DNA from: Eretmocerus hayati
Taxonomy: Eukaryota; Arthropoda; Insecta; Hymenoptera; Aphelinidae
DNA: 64,000 bases
Direction of reading: 5' to 3'
NCBI GenBank assembly: GCA_029851415.1
Contig: CM056742.1
Location: 101,848,976-101,912,975, forward strand
The notes under the pieces were generated by a model. That model was not told the DNA's origin. It saw nothing but the letters and a program-made list of their open reading frames with translations, and searched no databases. The stretch's first letter is position 1, and each line of letters opens with the position of its first letter. Positions 19,921 to 31,000 of the stretch are shown here, one piece after another. The translations under genes were made by a program, and so were the position numbers.

Positions 19921-22900
19921 GACAAAACGTTTCCGGCGGATCCTAGTACCTTCAATCGACATTTGAAAACGATTCAGCACGGGAAGAAATCGGGCAAAAT
20001 TCCGGACACATTCGACGAAGAAGTAGCTGAGGCAAAAATTAGGCTAGCTGCGATATCTTGTGAGTGTAATACAGCTTTCCGATACTGTGACAAAGAAATG
20101 ACGTATTTGAAAGACATATTTCACGACTCAGAGTTGATGAAGAAGGTTAAAATTGATCGTAAAGAGATTGCTGGAATCATCAGTGAAGTGATAGCACCAG
20201 GTCAGAAAGAACGGTTGATCGAAATTCTCAAGAAAAATGGATTCCACGTTCTCATTGATGAATCCACTGATATAACAGAATTTGGGTCTATGTGTGTCGT
20301 GGTGCGTTACTTCGATTTTTCGCAAGGAAAAGTAGTGAGTTCTCTGTGGGATCTCATACCGGCTCGGCAAGGGGATGAAAATTGCAAGATAGACGCAAAG
20401 TATATCGCTGATGAGGTACTAGCAACCTTCACCGCCGCTGATATTCCTCTTGAGAATATCCTGAGCTTCACGTCTGACACTTGCGCTGTTATGATGGGTG
20501 AGCATAATTCAGTGGCCACGACTTTTAAGGACAGAATTCCGAGCATTGAAATAGTGAAATGTAGTTGCCATCAGGAACATCTTGTAGCAAAATGGGCTCT
20601 GAAAAAGATTCCAGAAGAAAGTATCCAGCTCGTATCGCTCATATACAACTACGTGAGGCATCAAAAAAGGTGTCACAAATGGAAAGTTTTGCAAGAAAAG
20701 CTTGGACTCGTGCCCATCACAATAAAAAGACACTACGATATCCGATTCTTATCCCTTTACAATTGCACGAGAGAACAGTTGAGCAGGTGGGATGCAATGA
20801 TTCTGTTCATGGAGGAAGAGTGCAAGCAGAATTTACAGGCGCAAAAGATCGTGACCACGAAAGGAAGAAAGACAAACCGAGCATACAGCAAAGAAAAAGA
20901 CCCTCGATATATTTTGGGCCTGCTGAAGGATCCCGTAATGAAAGCTTATAATCAATTTGTGGAGGCTAAACTGTCCAGATTGGTCAAATTCAACGCAGAG
21001 ATGCAAGGCGAGTACGTTAACGTCTCCGATCATCTTGAAAAAGCAGCACAGCTCTATTTAGAAATATTGTCTATGTACATGGACGAAGATTACATTAGGG
21101 AGACAGCATTAGAAAGTATCGATCCACAGAATAAGCAAAAGTTTAAAGATTTGGCTGACACATACGTGGGCACGCAAACAAAGACAACAATATCCGAAAA
21201 TAAAGAATTTTGGGATAACACTATGTACAAGACATTTCTAGAGACCTGTCGTGCTAGTCTTGTTGAAGCATGCGTACAAATGCGGAAGCGATTCACGTTC
21301 CGTGATCTGAGATTCGTTTTTCATCAAAATAACGCCTTCAATCCCAAATTCCATGAAAGATGCCCAAAGATTGATCATATTTTTGATGCATATAGACAAG
21401 TTAATGAAACGAAAAAGGACAATGCACGTGATATGCTCAATGATCAGTGGAGCAAACTCGCAGAATATCCTTTCCCAGAAGAAACCTTGGAAATACTGCA
21501 AACTTGTTCAAAGACCGAAGTATTCTGGTTTCAAATATACAATTTTCTGGATGAAACTGCCAACGGGTTCCCATTCAGAGAGCTTGCAAATTTTGCTCTC
21601 CAAATAATAGCTGTCCCTAATTCAAACGCCGACCCGGAAAGAGTTTGGAGCAAAAGAACATTGGTCAAGACAAAGTTGAGAAACAAGCTGTCCCACGCTA
21701 CCTTACGATCGATATTACTGAGCGCATCGCTAATAAAAGATTGTGGCGGTTTTTTGACATTCAAGCCCACAGAGAGCATGATTACACGGATGGCGTATCC
21801 CCTATTGAGTAAAAAGAAAAAATTCACAGCTACAAATCAAGTCGGGGATGGCACAGTCCTAAAGTATGGGCAGACAGAAATCACGGAGTCGACAATTGAA
21901 ATGTGCCGAGGTGAAGATGCGATATACAGGAAAAAGTATGCTGACGTGAATAATCACAAGACCTCTGAAGACGATTGGAAACTTGTAGCTAGATTACGAG
22001 AATTTGACAATTCTGGCAATGAAAGCAATCTGAGCAATGAAGCAGAAAGTGAGCTGGACCATTTTTCTCCGAGCCCGCCAAAAAGAAGGAGAGTATCTTA
22101 TGAAGAAGATTCCCACGATTTTGTTATGAACACTTCTAAGGCTTCGGTCAATGATCACGAAAGTGTGACGAACTTGATAGAGCATACCACGACTGAAGAT
22201 ATACGCCCACACGATGAGGTGATTATAATTGAAGACAGTGATTCCTGTGAAGACATCTACGAGCTCTACAGGGATGGTACTGTACGTGCCAATCGACGCG
22301 TCACTGAGTCCGTCATTCGTGAATCGTCAGGACCACGAATAAACAACAATTCTCAGTTACTAGTCCGCGGTAATCGACGGTTGTCTTTATTGCAGAACGG
22401 TTTGGTGGCAGATCACGCATACTACTTACGTTTAACAAACATAGAGGATTACTTAGTAGTTGCCAGGTATACCACTGTTATAAACCATCCAGTCAGAGAC
22501 TACAGACAAAAAACTTTAGAAAACCGAGTACTTCATGCTTGCGTTCCGAATAGACGTGTTACAGTCTATTTACCTCCATATTGTACTCTCCGCCTAGACG
22601 GTACTTCACGTGATAAATGGATCGACGGGTCAGTTATTGATGCTTTTGCTGCGATCGAAGAGCATGAGTGGGCCAATGCTGCTGTTGTACCTACAGAACA
22701 AGGTGCGAAATTGCTGACAAAAGGACACTCGCCGTTTAACCAAGATTGGGACGCAGACTGGGTCTTGTTCCATCTTAGTCGGGATTTCAAAGGCATAATA
22801 CTGATGCCATATCTTTTTGGAGACCACTGGACCCTCTTCTTAGTCGATGTTGATAACGCCATTGTCACTCATTTTGATTCTTTTATAAAAAAAGAAATAC

Positions 22901-23328
22901 AGATGACGTCCAGATCCAAAATGTGTTTTGATAACTTTTTGGCCTACTTAAACGACCCACGCAATAATAGCAAGAGCAATATTCGTGGCAAGGAGTATCA
23001 ATACCGTCCTTGGCCTTATGCAATACCCAAGCAAGTAGACTCATTCAATTGTGGCATCTTCGTAATGTACTTCATGTACTGCCTCGCACGCAGACTTCAA
23101 ATGAATCTCGGATTCGAGCCTATGCTCTACAGAACTTTGTTAGCAAAGTATTTACTACAGAAGGCAAGTGACACTCGAGACACGTGCTTGAGGTGCATTA
23201 GCCCGAGGCAAAATTTCATTAATGTACGAATCTACTGCACAATGTGTGATCGATGGATTCACAAAGACTGTCTCCGGCGCAACCAGGTTGTGAACGAACC
23301 ATTCACGTGTACAATGTGTGCCAATTGA
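19921..23328 (+). CDS. hAT transposase fused to Ulp1/C48 SUMO-type protease and PHD finger
   Basis: Numbering is from the TTG at 19963. A hAT RNase H-like core shows D99 (LIDESTD), D172 (SFTSD), a C-x-C-H cluster at 200-203 and E559 in the C-terminal dimerisation motif NSNADPERVW...KTKLRNKL, so the transposase acidic triad is present. A basic KRRRV (707-711) looks like a nuclear signal. VIII followed by EDSDS (753-761) looks like a SUMO-interacting motif. The protease domain has all four C48 positions: H955 (GDHW), D972 (HFDSF), Q1024 and C1030 (SFNCGIF). The tail is a C4HC3 PHD finger (C1075, C1078, C1092, C1095, H1100, C1103, C1116, C1119). Expected roles are cut-and-paste transposition plus SUMO deconjugation in the nucleus. 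Terminal repeats and the target duplication of the element were not identified. The frame after the TGA is open for 1,135 codons. Confidence 0.87.
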   Translation, partial: DKTFPADPSTFNRHLKTIQHGKKSGKIPDTFDEEVAEAKIRLAAISCECNTAFRYCDKEMTYLKDIFHDSELMKKVKIDRKEIAGIISEVIAPGQKERLIEILKKNGFHVLIDESTDITEFGSMCVVVRYFDFSQGKVVSSLWDLIPARQGDENCKIDAKYIADEVLATFTAADIPLENILSFTSDTCAVMMGEHNSVATTFKDRIPSIEIVKCSCHQEHLVAKWALKKIPEESIQLVSLIYNYVRHQKRCHKWKVLQEKLGLVPITIKRHYDIRFLSLYNCTREQLSRWDAMILFMEEECKQNLQAQKIVTTKGRKTNRAYSKEKDPRYILGLLKDPVMKAYNQFVEAKLSRLVKFNAEMQGEYVNVSDHLEKAAQLYLEILSMYMDEDYIRETALESIDPQNKQKFKDLADTYVGTQTKTTISENKEFWDNTMYKTFLETCRASLVEACVQMRKRFTFRDLRFVFHQNNAFNPKFHERCPKIDHIFDAYRQVNETKKDNARDMLNDQWSKLAEYPFPEETLEILQTCSKTEVFWFQIYNFLDETANGFPFRELANFALQIIAVPNSNADPERVWSKRTLVKTKLRNKLSHATLRSILLSASLIKDCGGFLTFKPTESMITRMAYPLLSKKKKFTATNQVGDGTVLKYGQTEITESTIEMCRGEDAIYRKKYADVNNHKTSEDDWKLVARLREFDNSGNESNLSNEAESELDHFSPSPPKRRRVSYEEDSHDFVMNTSKASVNDHESVTNLIEHTTTEDIRPHDEVIIIEDSDSCEDIYELYRDGTVRANRRVTESVIRESSGPRINNNSQLLVRGNRRLSLLQNGLVADHAYYLRLTNIEDYLVVARYTTVINHPVRDYRQKTLENRVLHACVPNRRVTVYLPPYCTLRLDGTSRDKWIDGSVIDAFAAIEEHEWANAAVVPTEQGAKLLTKGHSPFNQDWDADWVLFHLSRDFKGIILMPYLFGDHWTLFLVDVDNAIVTHFDSFIKKEIQMTSRSKMCFDNFLAYLNDPRNNSKSNIRGKEYQYRPWPYAIPKQVDSFNCGIFVMYFMYCLARRLQMNLGFEPMLYRTLLAKYLLQKASDTRDTCLRCISPRQNFINVRIYCTMCDRWIHKDCLRRNQVVNEPFTCTMCAN

Positions 23329-24812
23329 GCGTGAGAGGCTTACTGCATGAATCCACCTATTTGGGATAGACAGTGATTTATGAGCGGTAGTATTGAATCG
23401 CTATTTCGTGGACCAATTCCACAAGTGCATCTCGGAATAGTATGCGCCAGTAATGACTTAAATGGAATTTCGCATGAGTCTCTCGTTCTATTTACACTGA
23501 TGGAAAGGATAACCTTCAAAAAATGTCTAATTATATTAACTTGGCTGTCGCGAAGATGAAGATAATTATAAGCCTCAGATCTGAGCACCGCTTTTCATCT
23601 GTTAGTGGGAAAATTTTGAGCTGAGTAGGCTAGGCGTTCCTTACGCCACTTGCAACGACAGTTACTACAGCCAGCTAAAATGTAACCTGCGGACATTGGA
23701 GATTATAAGCTGTGCTCCTATGACAATTCATAGCTCATGCACCAAACTCCGTCCGCAACACTCCTTCGTTGTGTCGAGGTCGATGTTGTGTTTCTGCGTC
23801 TATCAGTACGTAACAAAAATTTTGGCGTCCATAAAGTGTGTATCTCGACGAAGGCTCTAACTCGAGCCACGCATTTCAATGATTATTCGTTGTTAGAGCT
23901 TGGTTCTGAAATCAACTTGATGGGGTAGCGTTCATTCTCGAGCTCTGATTTCTAGAATGTGAACACAAACTATTAGAATATCAAGAAACACTCGTTGCTT
24001 GATGATTTGCATTCATCACAGCAGGCTGACAATACATTACACGAATATTCATGATCATAAGTCGTCATTTAAGAACACCGAGAATACTTTATGCGCCACA
24101 TTCCATCTTGCGTGGAATGTTGTTCTCATCCATACCAATGTTGTGTTCCAATCAAATAGGTATGGATCGCCAGTGCTTCTCCGAAGCAGGGAATAATTTA
24201 TTAGGCTACGTTTTGAGCCACGCATTTCTATGATGAGAATTCGTTCTGCTTTTTTGCAAATCCGCACCACTTGAGTGGTATAACATGCCAATCTTGCGAT
24301 TGTGAACAACCAATACTGTATCTGATGACATTTTAGTTCCATAATTATAATGTCGATCCAATCAATCTATTGCCCGAACTTCTCACGAATATAAGTCATA
24401 CATCAGAGAAATAGGCGGCTCACGTGAGCCACGTGCCTCGAGTAGGTCACGTTGATAGTTTCGCTATTGAAAATGTACTTTCGCCAAAAGATAATGGAGT
24501 GGGATTCCGTGAAAATTGAAAATAAAATCCAATGCGATGACAGACTTTGGCCTCGTCACAAGGTATGAAACCGTTCATGTATCTAATTGAGTGCTTCATC
24601 AAGTACTTTATTCATATTATCTCGAGACTCACATGATTTTTTCTTTATCACATATCTTCATCAAGTCGGTGGACGATGATAAGTCTCTAAAATGCCAAAG
24701 AGATCTTTAAAGTCTACTGCAAGAGTAATAATAATCGCTCGCATTCTTTTCAAGCTATTCGATTATGTTTTGAGATTTCACCAAAAAAATAACATTCGTA
24801 TACTTGGGCGTA
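23329..24812. other. Gene-free stretch 3' of the hAT gene
   Basis: No supported gene. A diverged segment, GAGCCACGCATTTC followed by A or T and ATGAT, occurs near 23864 and again near 24212, suggesting an old local duplication. No hAT terminal repeat was recognised. Confidence 0.45.
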
Positions 24813-24816
24813 TTAA

Positions 24817-25222
24817 GAGTGCTCTCTACCTCTGGAAAAGCTATGGTGGCTCCTCTAGCGGTCAAATTGGTATATTGCCAATAACAATTTTCAAAAACGG
24901 AGAGGAAGGAAACCAATAGTACCGCTCCCTGCGGATTATTTATCTTCAAATAGTAAAAAAAGTTTCATCGAGATCGGTGCAAAATTGAGCTCAAAAATTT
25001 GCAGATACAATTCAGCGACACTGAACAAATCTATCTGCAAACTTTTCAGCTGAATTTTGCACCGATTTCGATGAAACTCCTTTTGAAATTTGAAGAAAAA
25101 TAATCCGCAGAGAGCGGTACTATTGGTTTCCTTCCTCTCCGTTTTTGAAAATTGTTATTGACAATATACCAATTTGACCGCTAGAGGCGCCACCATCGCT
25201 TTTTAAAAGGTAGAGAGCACTC
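24817..25222. mobile_element. Foldback MITE with TTAA target duplication
   Basis: Nearly the whole 406 bp is one inverted repeat, from GAGTGCTCTCTACC to GGTAGAGAGCACTC, with ~190-bp arms around a short loop near 25020. TTAA flanks it at 24813-24816 and 25223-25226. TTAA targeting is typical of piggyBac and Kolobok transposases, so it is probably moved by one of those. Confidence 0.75.
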
Positions 25223-25226
25223 TTAA

Positions 25227-28004
25227 GGTATCATTAGCGGTATGGTTAAGTCCGAGAGCAGATTGGACACTCGCTTGACTTGTGTCTACCCGTCTATAGG
25301 GGTGTAGTAATGCACACAGCATACGACAACCTGACCCCGGAACTGCCGGAAGTAGTCACATTTGCTTGGATCTTTCTTTACAGGCTCCTCTTCGTTGATC
25401 TGTTCGTTCATATGCATTCTTTGGGCACTCTCAAACCTAGATTTTCATTCTCATGGAACGAGTATGTCGATCATTCCCATAAAGCACCGTGCTATTGTGG
25501 CTTCTACGAAATAGCCCAGAGCTTTCCTCCTCGAGTCCTAGAGGCCTCGAAATTTCGTCTGTATTAGATTAGTGGCTCAAACAGAGCCACTAATCTACCA
25601 CTGTGTCGAATTCCGTAATTTTTTGATAGTTGATTCGAGTACCGATACTACTACTTTTAATGATTCTCAGGAGCAAATATATCTAACACTGCATTATGAT
25701 TCACTTTTAGTCGTATTGAGAATAACTTGAGATATGCCGACGTATACTCTGTGAGTTCATCAACACGAATGTTTACGTAAGCATTACAAGAAAATATAAG
25801 GCCGCATGAAAGTCAGAAACTTTCGTGACGTTTTCAACAGTAGCATTAACGTTTCGTGAATCCATACCTTATTCATCAGAGAGCAATCATTAGTTGTGCA
25901 TCGGTATGGACCGAACGAAGATTTTTCCAAATCGTTACGTGGAGGGCCATAAAAGTTGTGTTTTCATACGTATACGTGAAAATTTTTCCGGGCGCTGAAA
26001 ATTGACATCCTGCGTATGAGCTAGAGCCGTGAAGAATTCCATTCAAAAACTGAAAGGAACAATAACTAGTTTGACGTTATTGCCGAAAGTGAAAAAACAA
26101 CGCAAAGGAAATGAATGAGGTGTCGAGCACCATGCAGGCTATTTTTCCCGCGTGTTCGCATCCGCAGAATTCGAAAACGAGGTTCATTTAGGACTCAGGA
26201 GTCAAGGGTCCTGTAAATCATAAACACAGATTCTAGCGAAAGACGCCTTTTTCCGAAAAAAAACCAAAATCATTTTAAAATGGTGTGTTGCTGTGAAAAG
26301 CGTTCAAATGGGTGTGGACTCTCATTGCACTTTGATTTCCTACGTATTTTGGCCTCCTGAAAATGATCCCGGTGCACCCTCGAAAAATTCTGTGTGAAGG
26401 CATTCTTTGTGATCACGCGGCCACGTCATATGGGCGGAATTCGTGTAGTCGCAGCAAACATCGCTCTCCGGAACCTTATTTACTTCGACATTCGTGCTAT
26501 GGAGAAATCCGCGATATCGAGGACAATGTAGCACGTGTGTCCATAAAGCTCATACGATACCCAAAGTAAGTTCGTGTAATCGCGAATTTCGTGTTATCGT
26601 GGCTTCGGGCAATCGAGACTTTAATGTATGTAGCTCGGATGCCGTCGAGATTGAGGTTTGTTCGGGTTGAATCCGGGTTCATTCAATGAAATTGACGAAA
26701 TTTTCTTATTTTAACCTGCTTAAACGTTGATCTCGACAGCACGTGAGCTCGACACTACCACCAGGATCATTTCTGGGAGAACAGGATACCTAGAAAAATT
26801 TGGCTCGATAATAGTCTATTACAACGCTCTTCTCAACAACACACCAAGTTAAACGGATTTTGGCATTCTCCGGAAAAGCTTTGTTTTTTCGCTATGATCG
26901 GTTTTGCGATTAATGTACAAAGACTTTTGATTCCCGAAGCCTGAACGGCCCTCAATTTTGGCTTCCACGGCTGAAAATAGACAAGATGAAACAATTCGCA
27001 AGGTTATTATGATCACATAAATGTCCTGCGCCTTGTTTCTTTATGTAATTATTCAACACCCAGCAAAAAATTTCCGTATCTACGTGTAGAAACACGACTC
27101 TTCGATCCCAGACGTAGCGATTTGGAAAAATACTCATTTTCTCGGGCCATCCCATTATACATCCTCGAAAAGAAGACGATATACCGATGTAATCTAATAT
27201 CGAATACAACTCTTACTCTGCGAATCGGTTATTGATGTTGCATAAACAATACCATGCAATTTTTGAAGACTGATAATGGCAGGATCAGTGCAATAGTGAG
27301 AATCGAGATTCCTCTCCCTTTCAATCTTTTAGATATACAGTTGTCAATCCATTATTGTGTAAGTAGCGCTCTACTTGATTCGTGGATCGATTATAGAACT
27401 TGTTTATATTTTGAAAAAATTGGTGTTCTGTGGAATATGTTCGATTGAAAATGATTTCGTGCGTTGTTGAATGAATGTCTGATTTATAGAATTCATATGA
27501 ACAGTAATTCAAAGCTGAACTGGGCATTGATGATCATCACACTCCAATTTTTCCGTTATAAATTATCTCCATTTCGATTCACTCCTATCATCACAAAATT
27601 TCTATCCAAATGCTGCGCGTGCAAAAATCTGAAATAGATTCACTACACCTCCGACTCTGTTTCGCAAACTGCGAGAGAGTGTTCACGGAATATTCAATGT
27701 GCTACTGCACATCTTGAAGCTCCTTCATGAAGCGACATAAATGAAAGCAAGACAATGAACATTGATTTGTAGTTGAGCACTCGACTGTTTTAGAGAATAA
27801 TGTCGTTGCCGAGAGTTTGACAGAAATGCTACCGCGAGTCAACACATGTTGCAATCATATTGTTACGACTGTCTCTCTTTTTGGACAAATATACATTCCC
27901 TAATCGAATGAGGACGTTATATAGAATTGAGTAGGCAATCGAGCGTTGTCGAATGTCCATCAAATGAAATATGCACTAATATAGTTAATTTTTTTTGAAG
28001 GAGG
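25227..28004. other. Gene-free stretch
   Basis: No supported gene. A segment near 26338-26370 (TCCTACGTATTTTG ... CTGAAAATGATCCC) recurs near 48059-48092, so part of this is dispersed repeat. The open frame at 25280-25567 has no recognisable domain. Confidence 0.45.
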
Positions 28005-31000
28005 ATGTCGTCACAGAAGAATGATGTGTCTATGATGGTTCCCGGAAAGTGAGTATTTCGGTTTCAGTTTTATTTTGTTATTACAACAAAAATCGTTGGG
28101 AAATTAGTGGTAACGGATGAACAGAGGCTGACCATTTTGAACTCTTGCCCATCAGGGCGGGCCGAAGAGTGGAAGTGTTTGAGAATTGTTACGCCTGGGA
28201 TCATAATTTTTACCATTATACACGAAGGTGTATCAAAGATTTTTCTGATTTGAAAAAAAAAATTCAGAGTAAAATGTCATTTTCTTGTTATTTATACAAT
28301 CAAAGTTACAGTGTGCAGTATCTCCCCAGTAGTGTCAAGCACTGACCAAACAATGTTTTCGTATATTTCATTCACCGTAGAACCCGAAAACCAGCTTCGC
28401 TTGAGCCTTAAAAGTTATCGGTCTCTGCAAATTGCGAGATACCAAAGACACATCGAAGTCATCATCTATCAAGATGTCTCGTACTTTGTACGTAAAACGT
28501 GTATAATATACTAATGTACCATCAAGAAACATTATTTATGTGTCTGCTAACAATTATGGTCTCGGGGAGATGTAATCAACTCCTATAAGAAAACTACCAC
28601 GGGGCTCGAGGGAATGGAAAAAAATATCGGGTATCTAAAAATATCTCGTCTCCACCCTGGGTGCAAGAACACTGGCAACGATTAGGCTTGACGAGAAGTT
28701 CATAGAAACCTTAAAAGATTTTCAGACAAAAGAATGAATGCAATTCGATAACAGTAGGCTCTTTCGTTACTGACTCAGTTGTAAGGACAAAAACTATTCG
28801 TTCCGTGAAAATTGAAGTACATATAGATTCGTCGAAACTCACGGGTTAGCATACTGAATATGTCTGATAATCATCATAACGATTGTAATTATTATTCCAG
28901 TAAAACACCGATATTACCACCATCTAACAAGATGAGGTCTGTTGGCGCTACAAAAACTTGCAGCAATTATGAGCTGAAGACGAAAGTTCACAAGCTGCAA
29001 ACAGAAGTGGAGGCGCTGAAGATGCAAATTGAAGGGCGCAGATCGGTTGAGTACCAGGAAGCAGGTAAGGATGATACTCAAATTAAAATTTTGTACAGTT
29101 CAAGCTACTTGCGCTGTTCAAAGTAAGATGATATAGGAGGATGAACTATTTCTTTTGACATAATGACTGCGTAAGGCACAGCGATGAATCGTCGAACTTT
29201 TTTCTGAGTGATGGAGTTGTGATTGAAGATTTGTTATACAAGAAATAATTAACGAAAATTGTAAACGTTGGAGTCCACGAAGGCATCCAATCTTGAAGCA
29301 AGATCGTACAATTTTAATCCAGTGTAATTCCTTTCATTAACAAAATTTTCTCCCATGAGAGTGTATTTCTGATAAAAGTGTATCTCCGCTACACTTTCAT
29401 ATCACATATGATCCGTGGTTATTGGTGATTTATCGATAAACAGCAGGTAATATGCCTGAATTTGCAATCTGTGTAAGAGAAATGCATTTGTCTGTGCAAA
29501 CGATGACATTCGGATATCGTGAAGAATTATCCTTAGAAATTTATCGACGATGTAGATATAAATTCTGCAATTTCATGCTTATATATCACTGAACAACAAA
29601 ATTTTTTGTTCGAGGAGCCCACCTCACAATATGGTTTTCTTGTGTCTTTTTCGACGGAGGATGCGACCTCGACCTTAGTTTTGCGTCTACATGTTAGGAT
29701 TCCCTTTGAATCGCAAAGACTGATTTTCATCAAAACAGAGTTTTCAACGTTTTTTTTTCCTAATTTTGGAGATTCATTGATGTAGCAGTCTTACTAAACG
29801 TTGTTAAGCAACGAATCGAAATTTTTTGAAAATTTAGATACTGAACTCTAGGCTGGTCTAAGCGATGTATGGGAGTATATTGAGACATATCATGATCGAT
29901 CTGGGCCACAATAGACACTTTGGGGGTAGTTATGGTGATTAACAGAGGGTGCCTTATAGCTATAATAGACTGGATGTACACCACGGGGATCTTCTCTGAA
30001 CCGACAGGAACTGCCTAGGGGTGTAGAATAGGGGTAGTAAACGCGAAAGAAACGGTGAAGAATTTTTTAAAAATCGGCAAGTGGAAAAACCCAGAATTTT
30101 ATGACGGATTATCGTAGAGGGTGATGAGATGCATCACCATGAATTTTTGCAGCCCTCTAAAATTGCCGGAAGGGGTGGAAAATAGGGGTAGCAATCGCGA
30201 AAAACCATGAAGAAATTTTTGAAAATCGGCAAGTGAAAAAACCCAGAATTTTATGACGGGTCAAAAATTCGTGGTGATGCATCTTATCACCCTCTACGAT
30301 AATCCGTCGTCAAATTTTGGGTTTTTCCACTTGCCGATTTGAAAAAAATTCTTCACCGTTTCATCCTCGATTACTACCCCTATTTTCCACCCCTTCCGGC
30401 AATTATAGGAGGCTGCAAAAATTCATGGTGATGCATCCTATCCCCCTCTACGATAATCTGTCATCAAATTTTGGGTTTTTTCACTTGCCGATTTTCAAAA
30501 AATTTTTCACCGTTTTATTCTCGATCACTACCCCTATTCCCCACCCCTTCCGGCAATTTTAGAGGGCTGCGAAAATCATGGTGATGCATACTATCACCCT
30601 CTACGATAATCCGTCATAAAATTCTGGGTTTTTCCACTTGCCGATTTTCAAAAAATTCTTCACCGTTTTTCGCGATTACTACCCCTCTATTCCACCCCTC
30701 CCGTCAATTTTAGAGGGCTGCAAAAATTCATGGTGATGCATCTTATCGCCTTCTACGATAATCCGTCATCAAATTTTGGGTTTTTTCACTTGCCGATTTT
30801 AAAAAAATTCTTCACCGTTTTTTTCGCGTTTACTACCCCTATTCCACACCCCTAGGCAGTTCCTGTCGGTTCAGAGAAGATCCCCGTGGTGTACATCCAG
30901 TCTATTATTATCATAAGTGAGATCCTGGGTATATCATTGAATTGCTGATACAAGGCATCATGGAAACGATACATCATATGCACCTGCCACCCTAGCTATA

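Noticed and set aside
20412..20470. CTGATGAGG resembling a hammerhead core
   Set aside because: It lies inside the transposase reading frame and has no stem II or GAAA partner.
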